Shown in pieces: positions 26,835 to 36,090 of a DNA stretch of 64,000 bases. The translations under genes and the position numbers were made by a program. A model generated the notes under the pieces. That model was not told where the DNA came from. It worked only from the letters and a program-made list of their open reading frames with translations, and ran no database searches. Numbering within the stretch: position 1 is the stretch's first letter; each line of letters opens with the position of its first letter. Source of the stretch: Pseudomonas triticifolii (GTDB lineage Bacteria; Pseudomonadota; Gammaproteobacteria; Pseudomonadales; Pseudomonadaceae); contig NZ_JACONV010000003.1 in assembly GCF_014358015.1 (NCBI RefSeq), forward strand, positions 186,001 to 250,000, read 5' to 3'.

Positions 26835-27419
26835 ATGAAGACTATGCGTGATGACGCTCATCACCCCCACCCCCATCATGTTCGTGAAGACCGGGACGGC
26901 TTTGAAAAACGCCCCGGCCGTGAACGTGGCGGACGTGGCCCGCGCGTGTTTGCCCCGGGCGACCTGAAATTACTGCTGCTGGCACTGATCGCCGAGCAGC
27001 CTGCCCACGGTTATGACCTGATCCGCAAGATCGAAAGCCTGTTCGATGGTGCGTATTGCCCAAGCCCGGGCGTGATCTATCCAACCCTGACCTTCCTGGA
27101 AGAAAGCGAGCTGATCCTCGGCGATGCCCAGGCAGGCAAGAAGCTTTACACCGTGACGGATGCAGGTCGCGCCTCCCTGCTGGAACAGGCGGTTGCGCTG
27201 GATGGCGTGCGTACACGCATCGACGTCAGCAAACGTTCGCTGCGCGGACATGACCGACCACCGGAAATCCACGAAGCGGTGCACAACCTGCGCCATGCCA
27301 TGCACATGCATGACGGCCGCTGGAGCCCGGAAGAAATCATTCGGGTTCGTGACCTGCTCAACAACACCGCCAAAGCCATCGTCGATGGGCCGCAATCAGC
27401 TTCGGAGAAGTCGCAATGA
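26835..27419 (+). CDS. yqjI: PadR-family metal-responsive repressor, YqjI-like
   Basis: A 194-residue regulator. The N-terminal tail is histidine-rich (HHPHPHH at about 8-14), like the metal-binding tail of E. coli YqjI. The PadR winged helix follows (LKLLLLALIAEQPAHGYDLIRKIE, then PSPGVIYPTLTFLEE), with a helical C-terminus containing HAMHMHD. In E. coli YqjI is a nickel/iron-sensitive repressor of the ferric reductase yqjH. Here too the next gene is a siderophore-interacting protein, overlapping by four bases (ATGA). The operator lies just upstream. Confidence 0.85.
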   Translation: MKTMRDDAHHPHPHHVREDRDGFEKRPGRERGGRGPRVFAPGDLKLLLLALIAEQPAHGYDLIRKIESLFDGAYCPSPGVIYPTLTFLEESELILGDAQAGKKLYTVTDAGRASLLEQAVALDGVRTRIDVSKRSLRGHDRPPEIHEAVHNLRHAMHMHDGRWSPEEIIRVRDLLNNTAKAIVDGPQSASEKSQ

Positions 27420-28198
27420 CGTCAGAACCAACGACTCAGGAACAATCGATCCACCGCGTCATGCACGACATCAAGCGCCGCAAGCTCACGGTGCAGCGCG
27501 TGACCCAACTGACGCCGCTGATGCGCCGTATCACCCTGCAAGGCCCGGAATTGAAGGGTTTCATCAGCCTGGGCACCGACGATCACGTCAAGCTGTTCTT
27601 CCCGCGCACGCCGCAGGAACACGCAGCGCTGGAAACCCTGACGCCCGCCACCGACAAGGACGCGCCACGTCCACCGATGCGCGACTACACGCCACGTCGC
27701 TATGACGAAGCCACCGGCGAGCTGGACATCGATTTCGTGCTGCACGGCGAAGGCCCTGCTGCTACGTGGGCTGCCCAGGCTGAGCCGGGTCAGTTCCTGC
27801 ATATCGCAGGGCCAAAGGGTTCGATGGTGGTGCCGGATATGTTCGACAGCTACTTGCTGATCGGCGATGAAACCGCGATTCCGGCCATTGCCCGCCGCCT
27901 GGAATCGCTGCCTGCCCACCGCGCTGCACTGGTGGTGGTCGAAGTCGCCAACGAACAGGAACAGCAGGTGTTCCAGAGCGCGGCGCAGGTCGATGTGATC
28001 TGGATTGTGCGCGGCGAGCAAAACCTGATTGACGTGACGCGTCGTCTGGAAATGCCCGAGGGCAGGCTCTATGCCTGGGTCGCCACCGAATCCGGGCTGT
28101 CGCGCAAGCTGCGTCGTGTGCTGCTGGAAGAGTTCGGACTTGACGAGGCGTTCGTCAAGGCTGCCGGTTACTGGAAGCTGGACAGCGAAGAAGCGTAA
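27416..28198 (+). CDS. Siderophore-interacting protein / NADPH-dependent ferric reductase-like
   Basis: FAD-binding reductase of 260 residues in the SIP/ViuB/YqjH family, which reduces iron bound by siderophores in the cytoplasm. It has the flavin motif MRDYTPRRY (about 86-94) and the segment LIGDETAIPAIARRLE typical of the family. It is translated with the YqjI-like repressor upstream, which implies control by metal supply. A hairpin follows the stop. Confidence 0.88.
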   Translation: MTSEPTTQEQSIHRVMHDIKRRKLTVQRVTQLTPLMRRITLQGPELKGFISLGTDDHVKLFFPRTPQEHAALETLTPATDKDAPRPPMRDYTPRRYDEATGELDIDFVLHGEGPAATWAAQAEPGQFLHIAGPKGSMVVPDMFDSYLLIGDETAIPAIARRLESLPAHRAALVVVEVANEQEQQVFQSAAQVDVIWIVRGEQNLIDVTRRLEMPEGRLYAWVATESGLSRKLRRVLLEEFGLDEAFVKAAGYWKLDSEEA

Positions 28199-28204
28199 AC
28201 ATCG

Positions 28205-28236
28205 GCGGTCTGGCGCTCTCGGCAACGCCAGGCCGC
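28205..28236. terminator. Hairpin between convergent genes
   Basis: GCGGTCTGGCG pairs with CGCCAGGCCGC (one G-T pair) around a ten-base loop, between the SIP gene and the - strand membrane protein gene. No long T-run. Confidence 0.55.
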
Positions 28237-28249
28237 AATGAACGCTGGA

Positions 28250-28909
28250 TTATTTCTGACGTCGCGACGCCCGGCGGTCCACACCCAGCAACACCAGCGC
28301 AATCACCACAAACCCCAGCAAAACACCCAGCGCATTGATGAAGGCCTGGGTGTAGCCGATGGTGCCGATGTCAATGAACGGGTACATGTAGTCGCCGATC
28401 ACATCGCCGCGCAGCAGGATGTAAGCGAAGTACACCAACGGGTACAGCGCCCACAGCACAACGTGGCTCAGGCGCAGCAAACCCTTGGGCACGCAGAGCC
28501 ACCAGTACGCCAGAAACGCCAGCGGCATCACGTCGTGCAGCAGCTCATCGGCGATGAACTGCCAGCCTTGCGGGTGCCACAAATGGCGCAGCAGGATGTT
28601 GTAGGCGATGCCGACCACGGCGATGCTCACTGCAATGCCGCCGCACACCACGGGATTGCGAAAAAACCGATGGCCCGCAGACTGCCGCCCGCTGAGCGCA
28701 CAACTCAGTGCAATCGCCACCAGCGTATTGGTGAGCACCGTAAAGAAGCTGAAGAACCGGACCAGCCCGCCCAACAGGCTGGCGTGATCCATCCAGCGTC
28801 CGATGAAGATCAGATAAAGCTGAATCGCAAGCCCTGACCAGCCCAGACAGGCGGCCAGGAGAATGAGGGTGCGCTGCCGTCGGGAACGAGGCAGGTGTTG
28901 ACTGTGCAT
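28250..28909 (-). CDS. Pr6Pr family membrane protein
   Basis: Predicted inner-membrane protein of 219 residues with six hydrophobic spans and the family segments FFSFFTVLTNTLVAI and DELLHDVMPLAFLAYW, both carrying conserved polar residues inside the membrane. Function is unknown for bacterial members. The ATG at 28909 follows AAGGAAG by 7 bases and is preferred to 28939. Confidence 0.8.
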   Translation of the reverse strand: MHSQHLPRSRRQRTLILLAACLGWSGLAIQLYLIFIGRWMDHASLLGGLVRFFSFFTVLTNTLVAIALSCALSGRQSAGHRFFRNPVVCGGIAVSIAVVGIAYNILLRHLWHPQGWQFIADELLHDVMPLAFLAYWWLCVPKGLLRLSHVVLWALYPLVYFAYILLRGDVIGDYMYPFIDIGTIGYTQAFINALGVLLGFVVIALVLLGVDRRASRRQK

Positions 28910-28951
28910 CGGTGTGCTTCCTTGAATATCAGCCTCCATGCCATGCGTTGA

Positions 28952-29179
28952 TTACCAACCCTTGCTGCGGTGCAGCTTTGTGTACAGGCGCTCCACCTTT
29001 TCCCGCGCCCAAGGGGTTTTGCGCAGGAATGTCAGGCTGGATTTGATGCTCGGGTCGCTCTTGAAACAACGAATATCGATGCGCTCGGCCAGGCCTGACC
29101 ACTCATAGTGCTCGACCAGGGCGTTGAGAATCTGCTCCAGCGTGACGCCGTGCAGCGGGTCGGTAGTGGGTGTTGTCAT
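28952..29179 (-). CDS. VF530 family DNA-binding protein
   Basis: A 75-residue protein matching the VF530 family ([30 protein letters not shown], then [22 protein letters not shown]), a small helical fold described as double-strand DNA binding. Its cellular role is unknown. It is 42 bases upstream of the Pr6Pr gene on the same strand and may be cotranscribed. Confidence 0.88.
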   Translation of the reverse strand: MTTPTTDPLHGVTLEQILNALVEHYEWSGLAERIDIRCFKSDPSIKSSLTFLRKTPWAREKVERLYTKLHRSKGW

Positions 29180-29477
29180 GTCGAACCTTGAAGCCGGTGA
29201 GTGACGCGATAAAGGAAGGTGCGCACCTTAGCCGAGCGCTCGCACGGCGCAAAGGACTTCGTGCGCAAAGCGTCGCAGCACCCTTAACAATAGTCGCTCA
29301 AAGCACTGTTACCAAACCTGCAATGATCCATGTCAGGTTAACGTCTTTTTACAAACTCGTTAGCGTCCTATCATTACCGCTCTAGCTGAAACGATTCTCT
29401 GCATTGGAAGTGTTTCGCCGACGACCGCCCAGACGGTCGCGGGATAGCCTTGTCGTTCCCAAAAAACTTAATAAAGA

Positions 29478-30851
29478 ATGCCCCTTTTCATGCCCAGTTC
29501 ATCCAAGCATCCTCGCATCGCTACGGTTCATCGTGCTGTCAGCCTGTGGGGTCTGACACTCATCAGCCTGGCGAGCACCGTCCATGCCGCGCCTGCCCTG
29601 TCCACCGATTCGCCCTGGATGCTGGGGGATTGGGGCGGCAAGCGCACCGACCTCTCCACGCAAGGTATCGACTTCAAACTCGACTACACCAGCGAGACGG
29701 GCGCCAATCTGCACGGCGGCTACAACCACGACAAAGCGACCCGTTACAGCGACCAGATCGCCGTAGGCGCTCACCTGGACCTGCAGAAAATTCTTGGCTG
29801 GCATGACGCCGAATTCCAACTGACCCTGAACAACCGCAACGGCGACAACATCAGCAACGACCGAATCGGCGATCCACGTACCGGCACGCTCTCCTCTTCG
29901 CAGGAAGTGTGGGGCCGTGGCAGCGTCACCCGGCTGACGCAGATGTGGTATCAGCAGGCGTTCTTCGATCAGGCCTTGAGCATCAAACTCGGCCGCTTCA
30001 ACGAAGGCGAAGACTTCAACAGCATCCCGTGCGACTTCCAGAACCTGTCGCTGTGCGGCTCGCAGGCCGGCAACTATGTCGATACCTGGTACAACTGGCC
30101 GATCAGCCAATGGGCGATGCGTATCAAGTATCAGCTCACGCCCGAGGTCTTCGTTCAGGTCGGTGCCTTCGAGCAGAACCCGTCCAATCTGGAAAACGAC
30201 AACGCCTTCAAACTCAGTGGCAGCGGCACCCAGGGTGCGCTATTGCCGGTCGAGCTGGTCTGGTCGCCCAAGGTCAACGGGCTGCCGGGTGAATACCGCG
30301 CAGGTTATTACTACAGCACCGCTGATAGCGAAGACGTCTACAGAAACACCGACGGGCAACCCGCCGCACTCACCGGGACGGCGTATGGTGGTGCCTCAAG
30401 TAAACACGGCCTGTGGCTCAATCTACGCCAGCAGGTCACGCAGCATGACGGCGACGCCAACCGTGGCCTGAGCCTGTTTGCCAACGGCACGTTGCACGAC
30501 AAGAAAACCAACAAGGTCGATCACTATGTTTCGGTCGGTATGGTCTACAGAGGTCCCTTCGATGCCCGCACTCAGGACGAAATTGGCCTGGGTCTGTCAC
30601 GCATTCATGTCAATCCGGCGTACCGCAAAAACGCCGATGCACGAAATCAGGCAGCGGCGGTCTACGACTACAACGACCCCTCCTTCATGCCTCTGCAGGA
30701 CACGGAATACAACGCCGAGCTGTACTACGGCGTGCACCTGGCCAACTGGCTGACCGTGCGACCGAACCTGCAATACGTGCGTCATCCAGGTGGGCTGGAC
30801 GAGGTCGATGATGCGCTGGTGGCCGGGTTGAAGGTGCAACTCTCGTTCTGA
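29478..30851 (+). CDS. oprB: Carbohydrate-selective porin OprB
   Basis: Outer-membrane glucose-type porin, 457 residues. The signal peptide ends near VHA-AP (about 36). The mature part opens with SPWMLGDWGGKRTDL, the OprB signature, and continues as alternating beta strands that end in the aromatic VQLSF typical of barrel insertion. A second ATG at 29490 is a possible start. It lies upstream of the glucose dehydrogenase gcd on the same strand, joining outer-membrane sugar entry with periplasmic glucose oxidation. The 298 bases upstream hold no gene, only its promoter region. Confidence 0.92.
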   Translation: MPLFMPSSSKHPRIATVHRAVSLWGLTLISLASTVHAAPALSTDSPWMLGDWGGKRTDLSTQGIDFKLDYTSETGANLHGGYNHDKATRYSDQIAVGAHLDLQKILGWHDAEFQLTLNNRNGDNISNDRIGDPRTGTLSSSQEVWGRGSVTRLTQMWYQQAFFDQALSIKLGRFNEGEDFNSIPCDFQNLSLCGSQAGNYVDTWYNWPISQWAMRIKYQLTPEVFVQVGAFEQNPSNLENDNAFKLSGSGTQGALLPVELVWSPKVNGLPGEYRAGYYYSTADSEDVYRNTDGQPAALTGTAYGGASSKHGLWLNLRQQVTQHDGDANRGLSLFANGTLHDKKTNKVDHYVSVGMVYRGPFDARTQDEIGLGLSRIHVNPAYRKNADARNQAAAVYDYNDPSFMPLQDTEYNAELYYGVHLANWLTVRPNLQYVRHPGGLDEVDDALVAGLKVQLSF

Positions 30852-30989
30852 CCGCCGGTTGAATTCAACCGCCGGTAAATCGTCTCAACAGTACGTTTGA
30901 TTTCAAAGACTGTTCAAGAGTGATACCCGGGTCTGCCTCTCAGGCATTCCAGGGCGTCAATCATTTCAATTCTCGCGGAGATTCGCATT

Positions 30990-33413
30990 ATGAGCACTGA
31001 TGGTGCTTCGGGTAGAAATCGTCTGTTGCCGACACTGCTCGGCCTGGTGATTCTGTTGATGGGACTGGCCTTGGTGGTCGGTGGCATCAGATTGCTGCAA
31101 CTGGACGGTTCGCTGTATTACCTGCTGGCCGGTATCGGCTTCGCGGTGACTGGCGTGCTGCTGATCACCGGGCGCAGCGCTGCGCTTGGCCTGTACGCGC
31201 TGCTGCTGTTCGCCAGCACCGTCTGGTCTCTGTGGGAAGTCGGCCTGGACTGGTGGCAGCTGGTACCGCGTCTGGCGCTGTGGTTCGCGCTGGGTCTGGT
31301 GTTGCTGCTGCCCTGGTTCCGTCGCCCGCTGCTGCGTAATGGCCCGGCCCGTATGGGGACTGGTGCGTTGAGCATCGCGGTGGTGCTTGCCGGTCTGACC
31401 GCGCTGGCCAGCCAGTTCACCCACCCTGGCCGCATTGAAGGTCAGCTGGACCGCGAGACGGCAGGCACCTCCAACACCGCGCCTGCCATGCCTGACGGCG
31501 ACTGGCAGTCCTACGGCCGCACTGGTTTCGGTGATCGCTACTCGCCACTGGCGCAGATCACACCGGAAAACGTGAGCAAGCTGGTACCGGCCTGGACCTA
31601 TCGCACAGGCGACATCCCAGGGCCGAATGACCCAGGTGAGACGACTGCCGAGAACACCCCACTCAAGGTCAACGGCATGCTGTATGTCTGCACGCCGCAC
31701 AGCCAGGTCATCGCGCTTGACCCGGATTCGGGCAAGGAAATCTGGCGCTTCGACCCGAAGATCAGCACCCAGAACGCCGAGAACTTCAAAGGCTGGGCAC
31801 ACATGACCTGCCGCGGCGTGTCGTACCACGATGACGCAGCCTATGCAGCCGCTGGTACGCCAGAACAAAGCCCGGCAGCCCCGGCTGCGCAGGGCTCTGC
31901 GACAGCCAGCGCCTGTCCACGCCGGATCTTCCTGCCGACTGCCGACACCCGTCTGATCGCCCTGAACGCCGACACCGGCAAGATGTGCGAAGACTTCGGT
32001 AACAAAGGCTCGGTCGATCTGACGGCCAACATGGGCACCTTCGCCCCGGGCGGCTACTACTCCACTTCGCCTCCGGCCGTGACCAAGGACCTGGTGATCA
32101 TCGGTGGCCACGTTACCGATAACGTCTCGATGGACGAGCCGTCCGGCGTGATACGTGCCTACGACGTGCACACCGGTCGTCTGGTCTGGAACTGGGACAG
32201 CGGCAACCCTGAAGCCACAGCGCCTATCGCTGAGGGTCAGGTCTACACCCGCAACTCGCCGAACATGTGGTCCATGTTCAGCGTCGACGAAAAGCTGGGC
32301 ATGATCTACCTGCCGATGGGTAACCAGACGCCGGACCAGTGGGGCGGCGACCGTACACCGGAATCCGAGAAGTACAGCGCGGGCCTGGTTGCACTGGACA
32401 TCGCGACCGGTCGCGTGCGTTGGGATTATCAGTTCACTCACCACGACCTGTGGGACATGGACGTGGGCGGTCAGCCGACCCTCATGGACATGAAAACCGC
32501 GGACGGCATGAAACCCGCCGTTCTGGCCTCGACCAAGCAGGGCAGCATCTACGTGCTGGACCGCAGCAATGGCCAGCCTATCGTGCCGATCAACGAAGTG
32601 CCGGTGCCGCAAGGCGCGGTCGAAGGCGATCACACTTCGCCGACCCAGCCAAAGTCTGACCTGAACTTCATGCCGCCTGTGCTGAAAGAACGCGACATGT
32701 GGGGCGTGACCCCGTTCGACCAGATGTTGTGCCGGATCGACTTCAAGTCGCTGCGTTATGACGGCCCGTTCACTCCGCCATCGCTGCAAGGCTCGATCGT
32801 TTATCCAGGCAACTTCGGCGTGTTCGACTGGGGCGGTATTTCCATCGACCCGGTTCGCCAGATTGCGTTCGTGAACCCGAGCTACATGGCGTTCCGTTCC
32901 AAACTGGTGCCAGCGGCCGAAGTGGAAGGCGGCCCGGGTCGCAAGAGCGAAACCGAAGGCGTACAGCCGAACAAAGGCGCGCCTTACGGAGTGATCCTCG
33001 AAGCACTGCTGTCGCCAGTGGGCCTGCCATGCCAGGCACCCGCATGGGGTTATGTGGCTGCGGTCGATCTGACCACTCACAAGACCATCTGGATGCACAA
33101 GAACGGCACCGTGCGCGACAGCTCACCGGTTCCGATCCCGCTGACCATGGGCGTTCCAAGCCTGGGCGGTACGTTCACCACCGCCAGCGGCCTGGCATTC
33201 CTGAGCGGCACGCTCGATCAGTACCTGCGCGCTTACGATGTTCGTAACGGCAAGCAACTGTGGGAAGGCCGCCTGCCGGCAGGCGCCCAGACGACACCGA
33301 TGACCTACACCGGCAAGGACGGTCAGCAATACGTGCTGGTCGTGGCTGGAGGTCACGGCTCGCTGGGCACCAAGCAAGGCGACTACGTGATGGCGTTCAA
33401 ACTGCCGAAGTGA
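30990..33413 (+). CDS. gcd: Membrane-bound PQQ-dependent glucose dehydrogenase
   Basis: Oxidises glucose to gluconolactone at the periplasmic face and passes electrons to ubiquinone. The 807-residue protein has five N-terminal membrane spans (about 10-140) and a PQQ beta-propeller (WQSYGRTGFGDRYSPLAQI, TPLKVNGMLYVCTPHS, HHDLWDMDVGGQPTL, QQYVLVVAGGHGSLGTK). It needs PQQ made elsewhere. It sits behind oprB and ends in a strong terminator. Confidence 0.96.
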   Translation: MSTDGASGRNRLLPTLLGLVILLMGLALVVGGIRLLQLDGSLYYLLAGIGFAVTGVLLITGRSAALGLYALLLFASTVWSLWEVGLDWWQLVPRLALWFALGLVLLLPWFRRPLLRNGPARMGTGALSIAVVLAGLTALASQFTHPGRIEGQLDRETAGTSNTAPAMPDGDWQSYGRTGFGDRYSPLAQITPENVSKLVPAWTYRTGDIPGPNDPGETTAENTPLKVNGMLYVCTPHSQVIALDPDSGKEIWRFDPKISTQNAENFKGWAHMTCRGVSYHDDAAYAAAGTPEQSPAAPAAQGSATASACPRRIFLPTADTRLIALNADTGKMCEDFGNKGSVDLTANMGTFAPGGYYSTSPPAVTKDLVIIGGHVTDNVSMDEPSGVIRAYDVHTGRLVWNWDSGNPEATAPIAEGQVYTRNSPNMWSMFSVDEKLGMIYLPMGNQTPDQWGGDRTPESEKYSAGLVALDIATGRVRWDYQFTHHDLWDMDVGGQPTLMDMKTADGMKPAVLASTKQGSIYVLDRSNGQPIVPINEVPVPQGAVEGDHTSPTQPKSDLNFMPPVLKERDMWGVTPFDQMLCRIDFKSLRYDGPFTPPSLQGSIVYPGNFGVFDWGGISIDPVRQIAFVNPSYMAFRSKLVPAAEVEGGPGRKSETEGVQPNKGAPYGVILEALLSPVGLPCQAPAWGYVAAVDLTTHKTIWMHKNGTVRDSSPVPIPLTMGVPSLGGTFTTASGLAFLSGTLDQYLRAYDVRNGKQLWEGRLPAGAQTTPMTYTGKDGQQYVLVVAGGHGSLGTKQGDYVMAFKLPK

Positions 33414-33432
33414 TGCGTTGCTGAGGTAAAGG

Positions 33433-33466
33433 AAAGGCGGCTATCGAAAGATAGCCGCCTTTTTTT
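33433..33466 (+). terminator. Rho-independent terminator of gcd
   Basis: AAAGGCGGCTATC-GAAA-GATAGCCGCCTTT is a perfect 13-bp stem with a GNRA loop followed by seven T's. Confidence 0.95.
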
Positions 33467-33558
33467 GTGCTCTCAGATGACTGAATGCATTCCCCGTGGA
33501 AGGCGGCAGCAAGACTTGTGTCTAACGATGAGCGCGGAGCGATGGACACGATCAAGCG

Positions 33559-34755
33559 TTAACGCGCTTTCCCGCCCGCCTTCCCACCCGCCCGCAAAAT
33601 GTCGCTCCAGCGTCGCACAAGATAGTTGTGCTCGTTCATCACCGAGTTCCACACCGCGATATGCCCCATGCGCTCTTCATATGAACCGCCGTCACGCACT
33701 TCCCCGGCATCGATCAGTGGCAGACCATCGCTGCCGAGCAGTTGCTCGCGTGCAGGCAGTCCGGCGTACCAGTAGTCCCACTCGGCAGCGCTGAGATGAT
33801 CGCGGCTGCGGGCCGGATTACCGATGTAGTAGCCCTGACGCGCCATCACTGCGCCCGGCCAGCCGGACAGCCACCAGTTCAGATAGGCATAGGCAGCGTC
33901 GAGCACGGGACCTTTGGCGTGGCGTGACAGCGACAGCCCGCCAAACCAGCCGCGATAGCCTTCCTTCGGCACAGCAACGCGGTATTTCACACCAGCGCGA
34001 TGCAGCCGCACCAAGGTAGGCGACCATAAACTCTGAATGTCGATGGTCGGGCTGAGCATCAAGTTTGCCGCTTCCTCGTCGTCCGACCAGAACGCACCGA
34101 AATGCCCTTGTTGCTGTTTGCGTACCAGTACGTCGGCGAGCCGGTCGATCTCCTCGATGCTCATGTTGCCGATGTCCTTGAACTGCGCCAGTCCCGCGCC
34201 CTGCACCGCCAGTGCGGCATCGAGCGCACCGATGGCGGCATCACTCTGCAACGCGATGCGCCCGCTCCAGACCGGGTCCAGCAGCCAGCCCCAACTTTCA
34301 TCGGCGCGGCTCAGGCTTTCCGGCAGGCGCTCCGGGCGGTAGGCGAAACTGTCGGCGTTGTGGGTCAGCGGCAGCATGCTGATGCGCTCGGTGACCGCGC
34401 TGCCCAGGCTGCCGTCGTGCTGCACGAACAGACGCTCGCTGGGCACACTACCGCTGCCGGGTTGATCGGTGGGTCTCAGACGCCCACGCTTGGGCAAGTC
34501 GTTGATCTCGTGCCACAGCGCGATACGCCGCGTGTCGATCGGCTGAATCGCCCGCGCCGGCCAGACAAAATCAACGTTGTGAAACCACTGATCGTAAAGG
34601 TCGTAACTGTCCGGCTGCATGACCGCAATGCGCTGCGCGGTCTGCACGTCGTGAATCTGATAGACCAGTTTGATGCCCAATTCCTGCTCGGCCCGCTCGC
34701 GCAGGGAGTCGAGCAAGGTGACCGAGGTGCCCAGCACACGCAACGTGATGGTCAT
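33559..34755 (-). CDS. Solute-binding-protein-like protein (PotD type), no signal peptide
   Basis: A 398-residue protein resembling spermidine/putrescine-type periplasmic binding proteins (NADSFAYRPERLPES, WGWLLDPVWSGRIAL, LSRHAKGPVLDAAYAYLNWWLSG). From the only plausible start (ATG 34755, overlapping the COG0523 stop by four bases) there is no signal peptide. No permease or ATPase gene is nearby. It may act in the cytoplasm, or depend on an exporter not seen here. It is the last gene of the amidase/imidase cluster. Confidence 0.75.
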   Translation of the reverse strand: MTITLRVLGTSVTLLDSLRERAEQELGIKLVYQIHDVQTAQRIAVMQPDSYDLYDQWFHNVDFVWPARAIQPIDTRRIALWHEINDLPKRGRLRPTDQPGSGSVPSERLFVQHDGSLGSAVTERISMLPLTHNADSFAYRPERLPESLSRADESWGWLLDPVWSGRIALQSDAAIGALDAALAVQGAGLAQFKDIGNMSIEEIDRLADVLVRKQQQGHFGAFWSDDEEAANLMLSPTIDIQSLWSPTLVRLHRAGVKYRVAVPKEGYRGWFGGLSLSRHAKGPVLDAAYAYLNWWLSGWPGAVMARQGYYIGNPARSRDHLSAAEWDYWYAGLPAREQLLGSDGLPLIDAGEVRDGGSYEERMGHIAVWNSVMNEHNYLVRRWSDILRAGGKAGGKAR

Positions 34756-35771
34756 GCAGCGGTCTCGCTTGGGGATGAGGTCAGGGACGGTGCGAAGGTG
34801 CCGGAAAACACCTCGAACGAGCGACGCAGCAACTCAGGGTCAAGCCCGCGCAGGATGAACACCAGGCGCGAGGTACGATCCTCTCCCGGCCAGGCCGCAA
34901 GGTGGACAGGCGCATGCAGGCAATGCTGCACACCATGGATCACGACAGGGGCCTGATTGGTATTCACGTTGAGCAGTCCTTTGACACGCAGGATTCGTTC
35001 GCCATGGCATCTTAACAGCATCGACAGCCACACTCCGAACCCGACCCAGTCAAGCGCACGCTCCAGGGTCAGGCAGCAGACCTGCGCGTCCCCATGCCGG
35101 GGCAGTGTCGATTGCGGCCGATGCAGCTGCCAGCGGGTCACTTCCTGCGCCGGTTCCGCGCTGCGGATGCCTTCCCCCAGCAATAACTGATCGCCACTGT
35201 GTACCTGCGCCGTATCGAGCAGCGGCGCAGAGAAATTAAGCGCCTGTAAATGCAGACGCAATGCGTCGAGGCTTGTCTCGTCGACCAGATCGGTCTTGCT
35301 CAGCAGCAACCGGTCCGCGGCAGCGACCTGCGCCAGCCACTCAGGGTGCAGGCGCTCCTGCAGCGCGGCATGGCAGGCGTCGACCAGGGTGACGATCAAC
35401 CCGACATGAAAACGCCCGCGCAACTGCGGGTCGTTGCTCAGTGTCGCCAGGATCGGTGCCGGGTCGGCCAGACCCGTGGTTTCCAGAATCACGCGACGAA
35501 ACGCAGGGATTTCACCGCGACTGCGGCGCTCCAGCAAACCGAGCAATGCGTCTTTCAGTTCGCCGCGAATCGAGCAACAGATGCAGCCGCTGGGCAACAA
35601 CACAGTGTCGGGTGCGACCTCCTCGACCAGCAGATGATCGATACCGACATCACCGAACTCGTTGATCAGCAGCGCGGTGTCGCCCATGTCCTCGTCGGCC
35701 AGCAGGCGTTTGAGCAACGTGGTTTTGCCGCTGCCCAGAAAACCGGTGATCACGTTCAACGCAATGCTCAT
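34752..35771 (-). CDS. COG0523 (CobW/G3E) metal-chaperone GTPase
   Basis: A 339-residue P-loop GTPase of the family that delivers zinc, cobalt or iron to client enzymes. Walker A GFLGSGKT is at 10-17, the metal motif GCICC at 62-66, and SKTD serves as the guanine-specificity motif. A CobW C-terminal domain starts near 240. It overlaps both neighbours by four bases (ATGA junctions at 35768 and 34752), so it is made together with them. In this cluster its likely client is the metal-dependent imidase-like hydrolase; that is inference. Confidence 0.88.
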   Translation of the reverse strand: MSIALNVITGFLGSGKTTLLKRLLADEDMGDTALLINEFGDVGIDHLLVEEVAPDTVLLPSGCICCSIRGELKDALLGLLERRSRGEIPAFRRVILETTGLADPAPILATLSNDPQLRGRFHVGLIVTLVDACHAALQERLHPEWLAQVAAADRLLLSKTDLVDETSLDALRLHLQALNFSAPLLDTAQVHSGDQLLLGEGIRSAEPAQEVTRWQLHRPQSTLPRHGDAQVCCLTLERALDWVGFGVWLSMLLRCHGERILRVKGLLNVNTNQAPVVIHGVQHCLHAPVHLAAWPGEDRTSRLVFILRGLDPELLRRSFEVFSGTFAPSLTSSPSETAA

Positions 35772-36067
35772 GAGAACCTCTGCAAATGATCAAGCAGGTG
35801 GGCGTCGAGCGGGTCCAGCGGCCGGCCGATCAGAAGTTCGGCTTTCTGCCAGAGCTGTTCCAGGCCGGTCGCCAGTTCCTGCTTGCCGGTGGCGCCAAGC
35901 AACAGATAGGAGACGCCTTGAAAGTCCTCGACCTTCAGGCGAAACGGCGCCATCACCTTGTTGATGGCGGCAATGCGTCGCAGGCGCTCACGCCGCCTGG
36001 GCAGCTCACCAGTCAACGGATCGCTCCAGTGCACGTCTTCACCCAACAGGCCGCACAGTCCACACAT
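35768..36067 (-). CDS. Small protein with N-terminal CxxC motif
   Basis: A 99-residue protein of unknown function. It begins MCGLCGLLGEDVHW, with a CxxC pair at residues 2 and 5 that could bind metal, then a basic helix-rich body (RRRERLRRIAAINKVM). It is coupled by ATGA overlap to the COG0523 GTPase, which suggests a role as helper or client in metal handling. Stated function would be a guess. Confidence 0.7.
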   Translation of the reverse strand: MCGLCGLLGEDVHWSDPLTGELPRRRERLRRIAAINKVMAPFRLKVEDFQGVSYLLLGATGKQELATGLEQLWQKAELLIGRPLDPLDAHLLDHLQRFS

Positions 36068-36090
36068 GGGTTATTCCTCGTTCAAATGCA

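Noticed and set aside
30966-33098. Long open frame on the - strand opposite gcd
   Set aside because: Shadow of gcd; low-complexity R, H, G, Q-rich translation without recognisable domains.
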